Origin: Lingula anatina
Taxonomy: Eukaryota > Brachiopoda > Lingulata > Lingulida > Lingulidae
DNA: 64,000 nucleotides
Reading direction: 5' to 3'
Assembly: GCF_001039355.2 (NCBI RefSeq)
Contig: NW_019775444.1
Span: 1-64,000 of the forward strand
Below the pieces are notes generated by a model. It did not search any database. It was not told the origin of the DNA and saw only the letters and a list, made by a program, of their open reading frames with translations. Position numbers and translations under genes: made by a program. Shown one piece after another: positions 44,808-57,107 of this stretch (within the stretch, counting starts at the first letter, position 1; the number at the start of each line of letters is the position of its first letter).

Positions 44808-44961
44808 TGTTCGTCGTTGCTTCTTTAGCTCGACTATCCAAAGACACGCGGTCTCACACATGAATCCAGAAAACGCATGTTTCACGTTCAACCCTTTATT
44901 CAATCTCCTTCTACTAGAGAATACGCATATAACTCTAATCAAGACAATCAACTGCACAACA
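44808..44961 (-). mobile_element. 3' LTR of gypsy element 1
   Basis: 154 bp. On minus it starts TGTTGTGCAG and ends CGACGAACA, with TTGAATAAAG near the middle as a polyadenylation signal. GCTTG lies directly outside (44803-44807). Related LTRs are at 56570-56717 and, split, at 59597-59650 plus 60632-60731. Confidence 0.85.
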
Positions 44962-45017
44962 TCTCCATTCCTTTAAAAAATTAAATCTGCTTTCATCTCC
45001 TTTCCTTTAAAATTCCT

Positions 45018-45048
45018 TTCTTTTTTCTTTCTTTCTTTCTTTCTTTTT
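45018..45048. repeat. (CTTT)n tract
   Basis: Pyrimidine-rich on plus, between the 3' LTR and the integrase end of gypsy element 1. Confidence 0.9.
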
Positions 45049-45379
45049 GAAACATACTATATCTATCTATATCTCTATATCATATATAACAATTTTAACT
45101 TTAAACATACTACTTTAAACAGTTTTTGCAACTTAAAACTTTTAACATATCAACACAAAAATGGAAAAAGGGGTGGACTATCCCTTTTCCAGACAAAAGC
45201 GAGACATTAGGGATTATTCTGCCCTATATCCAGCGTCTCTTTTCTTGAATCCTTGTTCTGATTCTATCTTGAACTGATTCTATCAACATGCAAGTCAAAT
45301 GTAAAAGAAAAAAAAATTAAACTAGCAATTTCAGTCTATGCACTATAATTAATACTAGTCTGTCTTTTGAGAAAAAAAA

Positions 45380-45991
45380 TTAAGTCAAGTATCTATCTGG
45401 CCTTTTAACAATCCTGCCAGATCTTGTTTTTATTGGTGAATCAATTGAATTACTTTTCTCATTGGCACTTTGATCCTTTGTAACAGTTGTAACAGTCTCT
45501 AACTGAATTTCAGTCACAATCTCTGGTTTAAGATCAGAATTCAATTCTTCTGGCTTCGAAGGTATACATTGAGCATCAGTGTTCTCAGTTTCTTTTGTTT
45601 TCCTTATGTGTTTCCGATTTCTCCTGTACATTCCTTCCTCAGTTTCTATAAAATATGATCTTGGTCCTACTTTACTAAGACATTCACCTTTTTTCCAGGC
45701 TTGTTTTTCTTTGGTTCCTAGTGGCTGCAATCGAACAGCTTCTCCAATGTCCAATTCAGGTAGTTTCCTTGCATTTTTGTCATAACTTTGTTTGGCTCTT
45801 TTACGTTTGATTGTGAGGTTATCATATACTCCATCAATCAATCTTGGTTTTAACAATTCTTCGCTTGTTGGCATCTTTGTTCTTGTTCTCCTTGACATTA
45901 GTTTTTGCACTGGGCTGCTTCCAAACTTATCTGGTGTATTCCTCCATTCTAAAATAGCTATGTTCAAGTCTTGTTTGCATTTTTTCCTTGG
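45380..45991 (-). pseudogene. Gypsy integrase C-terminal region (element 1), cut by an N
   Basis: Minus frame with W-R-N-T-P, S-S-P-V-Q-K-L-M-S-R-R, K-Q-S-Y-D-K-N-A-R, then V-G-P-R-S-Y-F-I-E-T, M-Y-R-R-N-R-K-H-I-R and K-T-R-S-G-R-I-V-K-R-P-D-R-Y before the stop. This is the end of integrase with the GPY/F-like module seen in Mag-type Ty3/gypsy elements. It stops at the N (45992); sequence to the right is unrelated. The catalytic core of integrase is not present in the window. Confidence 0.8.
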
Positions 45992-46317
45992 NAGACCAGT
46001 CAGTGACAACTAAATACAGAACTCGTAGACATCATCTGTTAAAGTTAGTTTGTGGGCCCAGCCACAGCTTGACTGAGCAGAAAATCATATCAAATGTGGA
46101 CCAATGAAATCCAACCTTCAGCTTGGTATACCTGGCCGAGTTCATCTCTCGGTGTGTCCCACGTACGTAGACCCTTAGTTATTACAGTGATGAGGGATAA
46201 GTGTACACACTCACTGTGACTGCACATTAACATACATAATAATACCATAGAGAGGGAGATTCCATGGGCAAATGCTGGTGCCGGCTGACGTAGCGAGATA
46301 ATTTTTTTTTTTGCAAG

Positions 46318-46426
46318 AGACAGTAACAGCAGATTGTTACAACCAACATCAGCAGTGGCAGTAGAAAATGCTACAGGTGCCAGAAATTCACCATTTTCTT
46401 CCAAAGAGGAGGCACTCTTGGATTTG
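46318..46426 (+). CDS. Candidate internal exon
   Basis: After a T-rich stretch and GCAAG, a frame of about 36 codons (D-S-N-S-R-L-L-Q-P-T, S-K-E-E-A-L-L-D-L) ends at a perfect donor G|GTAAGT. Polar, no domain recognised. It may belong to the same gene as the exons at 56804 but nothing links them. Confidence 0.25.
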
Positions 46427-49400
46427 GTAAGTTTATGGATTAAACGCTGATATTGTCAGATATGATATTCAATAATCCTCCAGTTTGAAAGTTACTGGAA
46501 TGCATTTAGAAGCAGTGCAATACTATGACACACCTTTAATTTGCTGACACGTTGAGGTTGATCAAGGCCATCAACACTATGCAATAATAGATAATACCAT
46601 ACCAGATCTAGCAGATCTACCAGAGATACATGTAAGCTAGTTAAAGAAGTGGCTACACTTGTTTTGTCATGGACTGGCAAGCTTTTGACAAGTATGATGT
46701 GGGTGAGGACATAGGATCGTTAAAAATGTCTCCTTGATGGAGATAATGGGTAAGATAATACCTACCCATTGAATAGGATGTCATTCCATATTTCATCATT
46801 TGATTTTTAACTATACAAAAGTACTTTTTCTGCCATGCACAAAAGGCGTAAATGTACCATCAGGTCAGCAAGCACCATGCAGATATTAAACACACATTTC
46901 CTATTATCCTATCTCCCAGGAAATTTCCTCTTGATTTATTTATTTGTTTTTCATTTATTATGAAGTATGGTCTCATGTGTACGAGTTCTTTCTATGTGAA
47001 GTTAATTTGGCTCACATTGAATCTTATTGCAGCAAAAGTCTATAGTAATTTAATTTAAATTGGGATATAAGACTCTAATGGTGACCTGAATTTTTTTAAA
47101 TATTTTCAATATATGAAAAACAGATCATATGAAGAGTGAAGAGAAAAAGGTAAATGTTAACAAAAACTGGGTTCATAGCCTGAATTAAAAGACCTGGTTC
47201 ATCAAAACATACAGTACACAATGCCACATGACTTTTCAAAGCACACAAACCATGCGGAGCTATAAAGTGGTTCTTCTTCAAGAATGCACTGACCTGACAG
47301 CATCTGGTTTGCCTTGAGAGAAAATTGAAATTCTTTTTAATCATAAAACGAGCTTGTTTTGTTGTAGAAAATGTGTCATCCTACTGTTTACAATAGCAAT
47401 TGTATGTCAAGTTACGGGTGGGTAATTGGCTGTGACAGTATGTATGTACCTACTGCACTGTATTATGTTTCAATACAATATATAAAATTTAATGCATGGA
47501 TGCTATACATACAATTTGTTTATGACACATTGTGTGAAATAAGAACCCACTATCAGCCTTTACAGTTTATTATAATAGAGATATTTTTATTTTACAAAAA
47601 TTGTTTTTTCTAATGGTTCATTTTTTTTTTCTACAGACATGCTTGTTATCATAAGAGAATCAGAATCTAAAAGTTGGGAGAAGGAAAAAGTTTGACTTAA
47701 TTCCCATTACCTCAAGTTATTAATAATGAATGGATGACCTGGCTATCCTACAAGATTGCTGATCAGTATCAGTACAGTTAGGTTGTGTTCATGAACATTA
47801 CTCCACTGTGACTTGCTGGAAAATAAAACATAAGAAAAGAAATCAATATATAGCATTAGTGAAGTTGATTATTAGATTAAAAGTATTGTGAATGTGTGGT
47901 GGCCATGTAAGGTCCTCCCTGCTGATAAAATAGCTTTGACATTGATATAGTGATACTGAACATTTTTTAAGTATTTGCAGTATGAAGTTTATTTCCTTTG
48001 TGTTCAGAGCTATTGATTCTATCACATCATTGATTGATGGTAATTAAACATGCATGAGCTGTGGGTATGCAAGAGTATTGTGTTACAAAGATGTTTTGTA
48101 ACTTGTGTATTTGAAAATGATGTTTCTGATCTCCCTCCACCTCCCCCCCCCCTCAAAAAAAAGCTAAACAAAATTCATTGTGAAGAGACAAATGGAATGG
48201 AAAGGGGCATGATCGTATAGTTTAATGCGTCCTGTCATGCATAAGTTTACTGCACCCATATTATGTAAACTAGTTTTCTGATACCAAAATGTGAGGGGGC
48301 ATATATGTTTACATGTAAAGGGAGTATCTGTCTTGCTTTATTTCCATAAAAAGTTGACATGATTTGTTTATGACAAAAAAAGGAAGATATTTCATTGGCA
48401 TAGGGTGCAAATCAAAGAAAAAATAGGTTCCCAATTCTGTATCAATGTCATATAAGTACATCTTAAATTTATAGTTTGTGTATTGGAGTGGTCTCATCAG
48501 GATGAATTGTAATATGCATTTCATTTATCAGTGGACTGTAATAGATGGTTTTACATTAAGGGGCAGCACTGCATATGAATTGTCTTTTTCTGAACTCTTT
48601 TATTTTCTTTATATTTATATGCTACCATAGCATGTTATAAACTCTTTATGGTTAGAGATACTAACCCACTGCTGAAAAATATTGCATTTTTACATGAAGT
48701 GAAAATGCCAGGAATACCTACAGCCTGTCACAAGACTTCAGCCAGTGTTAGACAAAATGGGGTCTTAAAAACTTTTTAATTTTAGGTTTAGAACTCAAAA
48801 GACTTGAAAGGCTTGAAGTAAAAGAAAGTAAAAGTTTGAAGATACAAAAGATTCTTCTTTTTTATTTTTTTAAATTTCTGTGTGCAGCTCTGTTAAATTA
48901 TTCTTTCATAAAATGGCCATGCCAAAGGCAGTCGTTGTGGATTTTAGTCCATGTAAAATTTTCCTAATGTGTAGTGCTTGCATACTTAAAAGTTGATATT
49001 TTATTTGAAACACACTTTTTGGCAGCTCTGAGAGTGGTTAGCTAACCCACTGAGCAGGGAGTTTGTACATGGTTACTCAGTGTTGTTACAGTTAAGTGTG
49101 GACGGCAGGGGACGAGGAGGAAAGACGCAAGCAGACTTTGAGATAGAGGGATTGAGAATGTTCCAAATTATTCTCAGTCAGTGGCAGACTGTAGAAGTTA
49201 ATTCAGATCAAGTTTGTGTTCCTTTGACCAGCAGCTCTTGTTGAGATTCACAAAATAGAAAGGAAAGGAAAAAATGCTTTTGCATTTACTTTTTTTCAAA
49301 GTATAAAATGTTCCTTGCATTATTCTTTTTTTTTTTTCAATTGTATAATTTTGCTACAAGGATTTAATGAGAGTTTAATGAAGTTTATGCACAGGTTAAT

Positions 49401-50379
49401 TTGATTTACAAAAACTGTTTTTACAACAAACAAAAAAGTAAAGAAGTGCAATAATAATTAATGTACATGTAATTCTATAACACTGATAACTATAGCATCC
49501 TGTTTCATAAGCATATGCAATTTTTAAAGCTTAAACATGAAAGCTGCCTGCATCATTTGATGCCTTCTTTTTTTTAAATAAATATTTGACATATCATTTT
49601 GCATCCTTTTGAAGGCAATATATATTTGTTGTGTTATCAGGTAACATATTTGATTTGGTTCTGAGTAAACCTTGGTATGTGCCCCATACTTGCAGTTGTG
49701 GGTATTTTTTAACAATTAGGTAAAAAAAAATATAAGACAACAAGAAGGCTTTGGAGCAGGGCATTTGATATATGTAACCTCAGATAACTAAATATTCTGA
49801 AGTAAAAAAAATATAAATTAATGTGGCTAGTTAAAGGTTAAGGGTTGAGTACACACTTATCTTCTGTATAATTAAGGTAATTTATATTTATTTTTGCTAG
49901 AGAAATTTGATTAGTGCCAGTGATTTAGTGGGGTTCATGTAATCTTGAATGGTGGGCTAGCAATAATCATCGCAGTTAAGTGTAAAAGAGAGATTTACAC
50001 AATGACAAAAAATGTTGTCGTACCCGTGGCAAAAAGTCACTGGGGTATTATAATACATATATGTAGCATTTTTTAAGCATTGCAACACATATCACCCATA
50101 CATGTTTTTTGCTGACAATGTTAGCTTTCATGTTGCACATGTCATTATTTTGTGAGGCAAATAAAGTTAGAAGGTACATGTTTCTTACACATATATAGGC
50201 TGTAATTGACTGATTGATTTTGAAATCAACACCTCAAGAGTAACTGCATAAGACAGCACGATGAAGTAACTGAAATCACTTCCTGTACGCAGACTGCAAG
50301 TGCATAGAAATAAAACATACTCATTGGGGTGATTTAATGTTTTTATTCCTTTCATATGATGATATAGTAGCTTTTTGTA

Positions 50380-50554
50380 TCAGGAAATGGTTTGATTTGT
50401 GTTTAAAGCCACCCTTAGGGGGCTGGCACCAAATATGGCTTTTCTCACCACAGAATCTGATAGTTCCAACTCCGTTGTGCTTATCCAATTATTTATTTCT
50501 CTTAGGTCATTGATATCATTTTTTCTGAGAGGTTCCATGATTTCTAGGCAACTG
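50380..50554 (-). CDS. Candidate terminal exon of an unknown gene
   Basis: Acceptor TTTATTCACAG, then a frame with C-L-E-I-M-E-P-L-R-K-N-D, L-R-E-I-N-N-W-I and stop TGA at 50380. AATAAA follows 33 bases downstream (50347-50342). The composition is protein-like. No family recognised and no upstream exon identified. Confidence 0.3.
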
Positions 50555-52959
50555 CTGTGAATAAAGTGTCTAAGGAATGGCGATAAGAGGAGAGACTGAC
50601 ACAGCTGAGGATGGCGATTGGGTGGTGATTGATTGCATTGGAAAAACAACTACTTTTATCACAATATTGCAATTGCTCAATTAAGTTAAGAGAAATTGTT
50701 CTCCTGTATGCTTTTTCCAGGAGTCTTTGAAGTCATGGCTCTCTGTGGTTCATTATACTCTGCCTGTCCTCCAGTTCTTAGCGATAAGGATGCTTTGGGG
50801 CTGCAACTTAATATATTCACTATCACTGTGGGAATTACACTCCAATTTCCAGGTGTAAAATTGAATGATAAGGGTAAGAGTCTTAGGGTCTGAAACCTTG
50901 GTCTTCTTGCTAGCAAACACATTGCCACACCCAACTTTTTGTTTGCATTATATAATAGTCATTCTTTGCTAGTGGTGCACTGCGGGGGGGCCATAACAAG
51001 AATGTAATTTGAATTTAGATAGCCAACCAAATTCTCATGGCATCGTTGTGTATGTTTCAATAACAAATCAAAGAAGCTGCATGAGCAAGGAGGATGCTGT
51101 TATAAAAGCAAAATAAGAGAAAAAGCAGAAAATATATCGAATGGCGTCCTTTTTTGTGGAATTTTGACCCCATCTCTATTTAAGAACAGTTTGTTTAGGG
51201 TTTGAATGGATTATTGAAGCAGGAAATACATCTACTGCAAGAAGATATAATAAACAGAATGTGCAAATAGTTATTTAAATAAAAATTTATTTGAAGTCAC
51301 TGAAAAATGATCACAAAATTAGCGTAATTTACGATACATGCGGTGTCCCACCCCGATGAAAATTTCATCTAAACCTATCTTTCCGTATTAAAACTGTTCA
51401 ATCGTCCAAAGTAGCAGGTCGGTTAGTTTGAGTCACAAAGTCCATGATAATATCAGTTTTCTTAAGAATTTCACATTTCTTGCTCAACAAGGTTGATTTT
51501 TCTACACCGCGTCCCAATGTAACGTTGGTTAAGCTGAAACTTCAGAGATCGATTTTTATCAGACGACTTTAAAATGCCGCGTGAAAATTATACATCGATA
51601 GCTATCTTCTTCCATACTCACTAACTGATGACGTCTCACACACGAATGGCTTCTTTTGCACACTAAAAAAACCAGCTCAAACTGGCGGGTGCCCCATTCT
51701 GATAACGTGTAATGCAGTGACGCTTTCTTGATCGGATGCAGGGCACAGGTGTAATTCCCTCGATTTAACCGCCACAGGACTGTTTATAGGGATCTTCTTT
51801 GTATGAAGGTGAGAAATACTGAGTTTCGTTTCATTTTTCTTCAATTGTTTCAACATACAGTATATGTGTAGGCCCTACCGATTGATTATTACCATTCGAT
51901 AAGTAGGGCGACTTCGTCTGAACTTTCGTTTTGCGTCTGTGTCACATGGGGGACTAAAGTTCATATTGAACATGGTAACGCGGCGACACCGTATTCATGT
52001 TCTCTTGTTCTCGTAAACTCAATCATTGAAATTGAATGACTTTTTTTAGTTTTGTCTTGATTTAACTGCTACACTGTATTCAGTGCGTTTAAAATTTAAC
52101 CGTCTGTAAAAACAGCAATAATGGATTACTCGCAACACTTACGTTATGCAATGAAGCACCGAAAATGGGTGAAGAAAATGTGTGTCAGTAATGCGTGTTT
52201 GCCACTCATAATGCACTGTACTTTGTTTGAATAAGCAATAAAGTATTTGTGGTCATAGGTTATCCATGATTTTTTATTTTTTTCAGAATTCCAAGAGTGG
52301 ATGCCTTGGTGAGCACAGAGCAGATATCACCAGGAAGAATGTTATAATACTGAACTTTGTGTTACACTGGACTTCATTTTGTTAAATTTTGTATTTAACT
52401 GAACTTTATTGTGTTAAAATAATAAAAAATAATAATAATTCCGATAAAAAAGTACAATCTGGAACATTCTTTAGATCAACTTTGTTCAGTGTGTGACAGA
52501 GTTACAGTAAACAAAATATGTGCATTATTCCTCTGTGTTTGCCAATTCCATTTTAAAAGCATGTGAGAGTGATGTTCCCCTCATGATTGAAGTGTATGTG
52601 GATAATAGCAAAAATATTTTATTATTTACATGATTATAAAAAGTTTTTGTACCCGCGACACTAACATTACCGTGACCCACATATTCACCATTTTTATTAA
52701 TTATGAAATGTGGATTAAATTCTTCAAAACCAATTTTAAAGCATTGAGACAACACCCCCTTATGATTTAAACTAAAACTAAAAACATTCCATTAGATTTT
52801 CATTAGTTTTAGTGCCAAATATATCTCCCATGTAACGCGTCTTGGATTTGGAGGGTATAGCTGTTCAACTCTCTTGTGTGCCCTGACAATGGCATCTGCT
52901 GTTTCCCTTTTGATGAAATGATAAACTGTGATGGTGTAGCTATCACATTGCAAAATTAC

Positions 52960-53465
52960 AGCTTCCCAGAGAAAGTTTGAAATTTTCGGTCAAATTTCTT
53001 TCAAAACTGGCAAAGATACACCCATGGTTACAATTGAATTTGCATAGAAAGTCATACGAGGCAATTTACTGTGACCTTAAAATTGACCTTTGACCTATTT
53101 TTACCATGATCTGAACTTTGTAAATTTTTGTTCCCATTTATCTCTAAAACTGGTAGAGATAGGTCCATAGTTACTATTGAACTTGAATAGGAAGTAATAC
53201 ACTAGCAATGTAAGTGTGACCTTGAAATTGACATTTGACCTACTTTTTATGATGAACTGCTTTATGCATGTTTTATGGCCTTTAAATCTGCAAAAGCGGC
53301 AAAAGAAAAAAAAAATGCCCATGGTTACTATTGAACTTGAATAGAAATTTATATACTATGGTATTGAAATTGACCTTTGAACTACTTTTTAACCATGAAC
53401 TGAGCTTTGTATATTTTCTTGCCCCTCATATCTTCAAAACTAGCAGAGATGTGCCCAGTGTAGCC
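52960..53465 (+). repeat. Tandem repeat of ~150 bp with DR1-like TGACCT pairs
   Basis: About three and a half diverged units, each with CCATGGTTACTATTGAA, TAGAAAGT, then TGACCTTGAAATTGACCTTTGACCT-like sequence. TGACCT-T-TGACCT is perfect at 53084-53096 and degenerate at 53229-53241 and 53371-53383. A perfect copy also occurs at 58498-58510. Confidence 0.8.
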
Positions 53466-53469
53466 CCTA

Positions 53470-54280
53470 GGTTTTCTATTTTGTCAGCATATATGCACCA
53501 CTGACAACACATTTCAAGGAAAACCAATAGGCCTTTTATCTAGAGAAGCACAAGAGTGACCAGTGGTAGGAAAATGCAGGTCAATTCCAAAATCTGCTTA
53601 ATTGTACCATTTTTAGTTATATTTTTTGCATATTTTGAGAACTCTTGTTGATTACATTTTATAGAGCTTGTCAAGCACAAGACTGGTGGTGGTGTCCCTT
53701 TTTTTTTTTTTTTTTGGGGGGGGGGGTCTATACGAATGCGCTTACTCCAGCTGGTAGTGCAATATTCGGAGGCGGTATCGCCTCTCTGATCCTCTAGTTA
53801 TTTTTCACTTTAGATTGTGTATCCTCCTCTCCCTGCCCCAGTGGATGGATATATAATATCATAGGGAGATGTTATAATGTGTCCAGTAGGCAAGAGCATA
53901 AGAAAGCTGCATTAAGGAGTTGCCAGGATATGGATGCACTATTAGCCATGCCAAAGACTGAAGACTTACAGACAGCACTGGAAGCTTGTTATTTTTTTTT
54001 TTATTAGGCCACACTTTTTTATTTTTATGGATGACATCCTGCGCGCGCACCGATTTTCGACCGCTCTCCCCCCCCCCCCAGCCCCCAACGAAGTCAGTTG
54101 TCGCAAACGTTGTTATTGAATTTGCCAGGAAATGAGCTTTCTGCGCATGCGTATTATCGCCACATGGAAATGCAGCCACTTTGCCGTCAATTCATCTTTA
54201 GGATTACTTTCAAATTACACAACAACAAAAGTCATAAAGAGAACGGGCGCCATCGTTTTGGATTGGTATGCAATCGATAT
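53470..54280. other. Low-complexity and weak dispersed repeats
   Basis: Contains T-run plus G-run (about 53700-53727), a C-run (54069-54079), and a segment (GTAGAGC.TGT.AAGC..AACACTGG.GGTGG) shared loosely with 58765-58800. No gene supported. Confidence 0.5.
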
Positions 54281-54504
54281 TGGGCATGGAGATATCACCT
54301 TTTTACATTTGTGCGAAAGGCTGGCGGCGGCCAGCAATTATCGCCCGAAAAATTTGTGACATTCTGTACAAAGCAGGACATTAATACCAGGTGAAAAAGG
54401 GTCGACAAGGGTGTCGAGGTATTTGGTGGGCTTAAGGTCGGACAGGCCATCTGACAGTTTGGCTGACCTTTAATAGATTTGATAGTATTAATCATATCTT
54501 TACA

Positions 54505-56454
54505 TCAGACTCCATCTGGGGTGAAGAGATGTCCCATGTATGTGACTTCGGTCATTTTGTACTTGATCTTCTTGGGATTGAATTTTAAGCAAACTTCGCG
54601 AGCACGTTCTAGAACTGCACGAAGATTCAAATCGTGATCATTCTCAGCTTCTTCTTTTGTATCACCACTGCCATATACAAGAATGTCGTCTGCGATGACA
54701 CTTACTCCTTTTAATCCTTCAAGGGCTTGTTTCTGGCGTCTTTGGTATTCTTCGGGAGCTGAGGAAATTCCAAACATTCCGAGGAAATGTTGTCATGTAA
54801 CTGCTTGATTTTGACAGTTTAATCTGAAAAAATCCATCTTTAGCATCCAAAACAGTGAACACCTTGGCCTTCGCCAGGTCTGGCAATACCTCATCTACAG
54901 TCGGCATCTGCAGTTTTGGCCTCTTTATTGCTTTATTCAAATCCTTTGGGTCCAAACATATCCTTATAGCTTGTCACCCTTTTGTACTGCAACTAGACTA
55001 CTTATCCAATCAGTGGATTCCGTCACAGGAGTTATGATTTCCTGTTTCTCCATTTCGTCCAACTTGTTTCTCAACTTTGAACGCAGGGGCACTGGTACTC
55101 GTCTAGGAGAATGCTGCACTGGTGGTACATCAGGATCAATTTCTATGTCATATTCACCAGGGAGGCATCCTAACCCAGTGAAAACATCATTGAATTCTTC
55201 CATAATCTTCTCTTTAGTAGTAGTTGTCTTTCTGACAGAGTTTATTTGAAGCCATTGTTGCTTCAAACAAAGTTTTCCTCTGACTATGGGCCATGGTGCA
55301 TCTTTAACCACATCAAAGGTTTCTGTTATAACTGGCCCATCATCTCTGCTTATCTTCAGCCCATAAGTTCCCAGTGGCTTGACAACTGTGCCATCATAGA
55401 GTACAATGTTTCCTTTAGGAGGCTTGAGCTTCACATCCCCTGTCTGAACAATATCTTGCAGAATATTCAATGGTATCGCACTGCAGGTGGCACCACTATC
55501 CAACTGCACTGGTATTGTACTCGGGTACTGTTCATGAAACGTCATGGGCACTATGGTTTCATCTACCTTTCCACTGACTGCACTAATCATGCGTCTAATA
55601 CTAAATACAGAGCTATCTGATTCCATGTCCTCTTCTGCATAGTGTAATTTTTTCATATCAGTTCTGCAACACACTTGGAAATGGTTTTTATGTCCACATT
55701 TCTTACAAATCTTTCCATAGGCAGGGCATTTACCTTTGGCATGCTTTGAGTTACAGTATGTGCAAAGTTTCTCTTTTTCTTTTCCTCTTTTCTCGCTGTC
55801 TCTTGAATGAGTGGCTTTGGTGTGAATTGTAGGTGCTTTTTTCATATATTTACCTGCACTTTGCTGAGTTGCATGGACTTTTTCATCAACGCTCACCCTG
55901 TGCTGTTTTGACAGCTCACTTGCCCTCAGCACTTCAATACACCTGGTTAAATTAGGTACTGGCCTTTCCCTAAGGAGCCTATTTATTGCATTGTCATCTG
56001 TTACACTGATAACCAGTCTGTCTCTTATCAATGAATTGCTTAGGTCTCCATATTCACATGATTCTGCCAATCGTCTAAGTCTGATGACATACTCATCAAC
56101 TGTTTCATTATCACCCTGAACAGCTTAGTTAAACTTATATCTTTCAAACAAAACATGTCTTTGGGGAAGAAAATGATCATTCAGTTTATTAATAATCACC
56201 GTGTGGTCTCGTTTATCCTCTTCTGTCACGTCCGGCAGAGCATTCAGAATCTTGAGACACGAGGCGCCCATTACAGAACATAGCGTAGCTGCTACTATTC
56301 TTTTTCCTTCCTCCTGCTCATTTACCGTCAACTTCGACTGAAGATCTGTTGCTATCACATAGTTCTCCCAGGCATTTTTAAATTCTTTCCAGTTCTCCAC
56401 GACATCCCCTTTTACATTCATAGGTGCCTGGGCAGGAATCTGATAGGTCACCAT
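54505..56454 (-). pseudogene. Gypsy gag-pol remnant (element 2)
   Basis: Reading leftward: gag start at 56454 (M-V-T-Y-Q-I-P), a stop at 56125 where element 1 has a Lys codon, the rest of gag, and C-T-Y-C ... C-K-K-C-G-H-K-N-H-F-Q-V-C-C zinc knuckles (about 55770-55665). Next are aspartic protease V-Q-L-D-S-G-A-T-C-S (about 55505), RT entry P-V-P-L-R-S-K-L and a frameshift near 54960. Then follow V-L-D-A-K-D-G-F and, after another frame change near 54780, I-A-D-D-I-L-V-Y-G with both catalytic Asp. At least one nonsense and two frameshifts make it non-functional. The domain order is that of Ty3/gypsy, Mag-like. Confidence 0.85.
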
Positions 56455-56569
56455 TATGACTGTTCCGAATCTTAAATTTCTGCTTTATTTTGAAAGAAAG
56501 TCACTTACAAACGGCTTTTCCCGACTTTCGGGTTACGAATTTGTCAGTCTGACATGACTTCTGACACCA

Positions 56570-56717
56570 TGTTCGTCGTAGCTTCTTTAGCTCGACTATC
56601 CAAAGACACGCGGTCTCACACATGAATACAGAAAACGCACGTTTCCACACTTTATTCAATCTCCTTCTACTAGAGAATACACATATAACTCTAATCAAGA
56701 CAGTCAACTGCACAACA
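56570..56717 (-). mobile_element. 5' LTR of gypsy element 2
   Basis: 148 bp, same family as 44808-44961 with scattered substitutions. The outer flank is GTGATGACC. Confidence 0.85.
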
Positions 56718-56803
56718 GTGATGACCTTTCCTTACACGCTGCATACTTTTATTTGAATTAATCTTATCTTTCTTTCATTATAATGTTGAACTTTATTTTC
56801 TAG

Positions 56804-57071
56804 TCCACAATGTTAACATTCAAGATGAAGGTGTCTCCCGCTCGCATCTCCTGCAGTGTATATTTGCCCTGTGGGGCATATCGTACATTGGGATCAGTCT
56901 GTTACCATTCCAAGCCAATGCCACAGAACAAGTGTCAGTTATCAGTCACATGAGACCTGCTGGTAGGACACTATTACAGGAAACAGAACACCATACCCCG
57001 GGACCTGTGTTCACAGTGAGTTGATCTGCCATTTTCACAACAGCAGGTCGGGTTTGGGGGTTGGAACAAAC

Positions 57072-57107
<36 letters not shown>

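Larger units (their letters stand above)
45993..54280. other. Intercalated block, left part: mostly non-coding
   Basis: Between two Ns inside gypsy element 1. AT-rich and largely without recognisable genes; candidate exons at 46318-46426 (plus) and 50380-50554 (minus) and a tandem repeat at 52960-53465 are listed separately. Stretches 46430-50380 and 50560-52950 hold nothing else I can support. Confidence 0.5.
54290..56717 (-). mobile_element. Gypsy element 2: 5' LTR, gag and pol up to RT, truncated
   Basis: Minus sense. The LTR is 56717-56570, followed at once by a TGG primer-binding start (TGGTGTCAGAAGT). Then come gag (from 56454), zinc knuckle, protease and the reverse transcriptase fingers/palm. 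The 3' half (RNase H, integrase, 3' LTR) is missing; homology fades after about 54375. It belongs to the same family as element 1. Inactive: see the coding entry. Confidence 0.85.

Noticed and set aside
45380-46009. Reading the integrase frame through the N to 46009
   Set aside because: Sequence right of the N is unrelated to gypsy, so the extension is artificial.
50686-50934. Overlapping plausible frames on both strands
   Set aside because: Neither strand shows domain motifs, and the two cannot both be coding; not enough to choose.
54098-55620. Plus-strand frames opposite gypsy element 2
   Set aside because: Antisense shadows of gag-pol.
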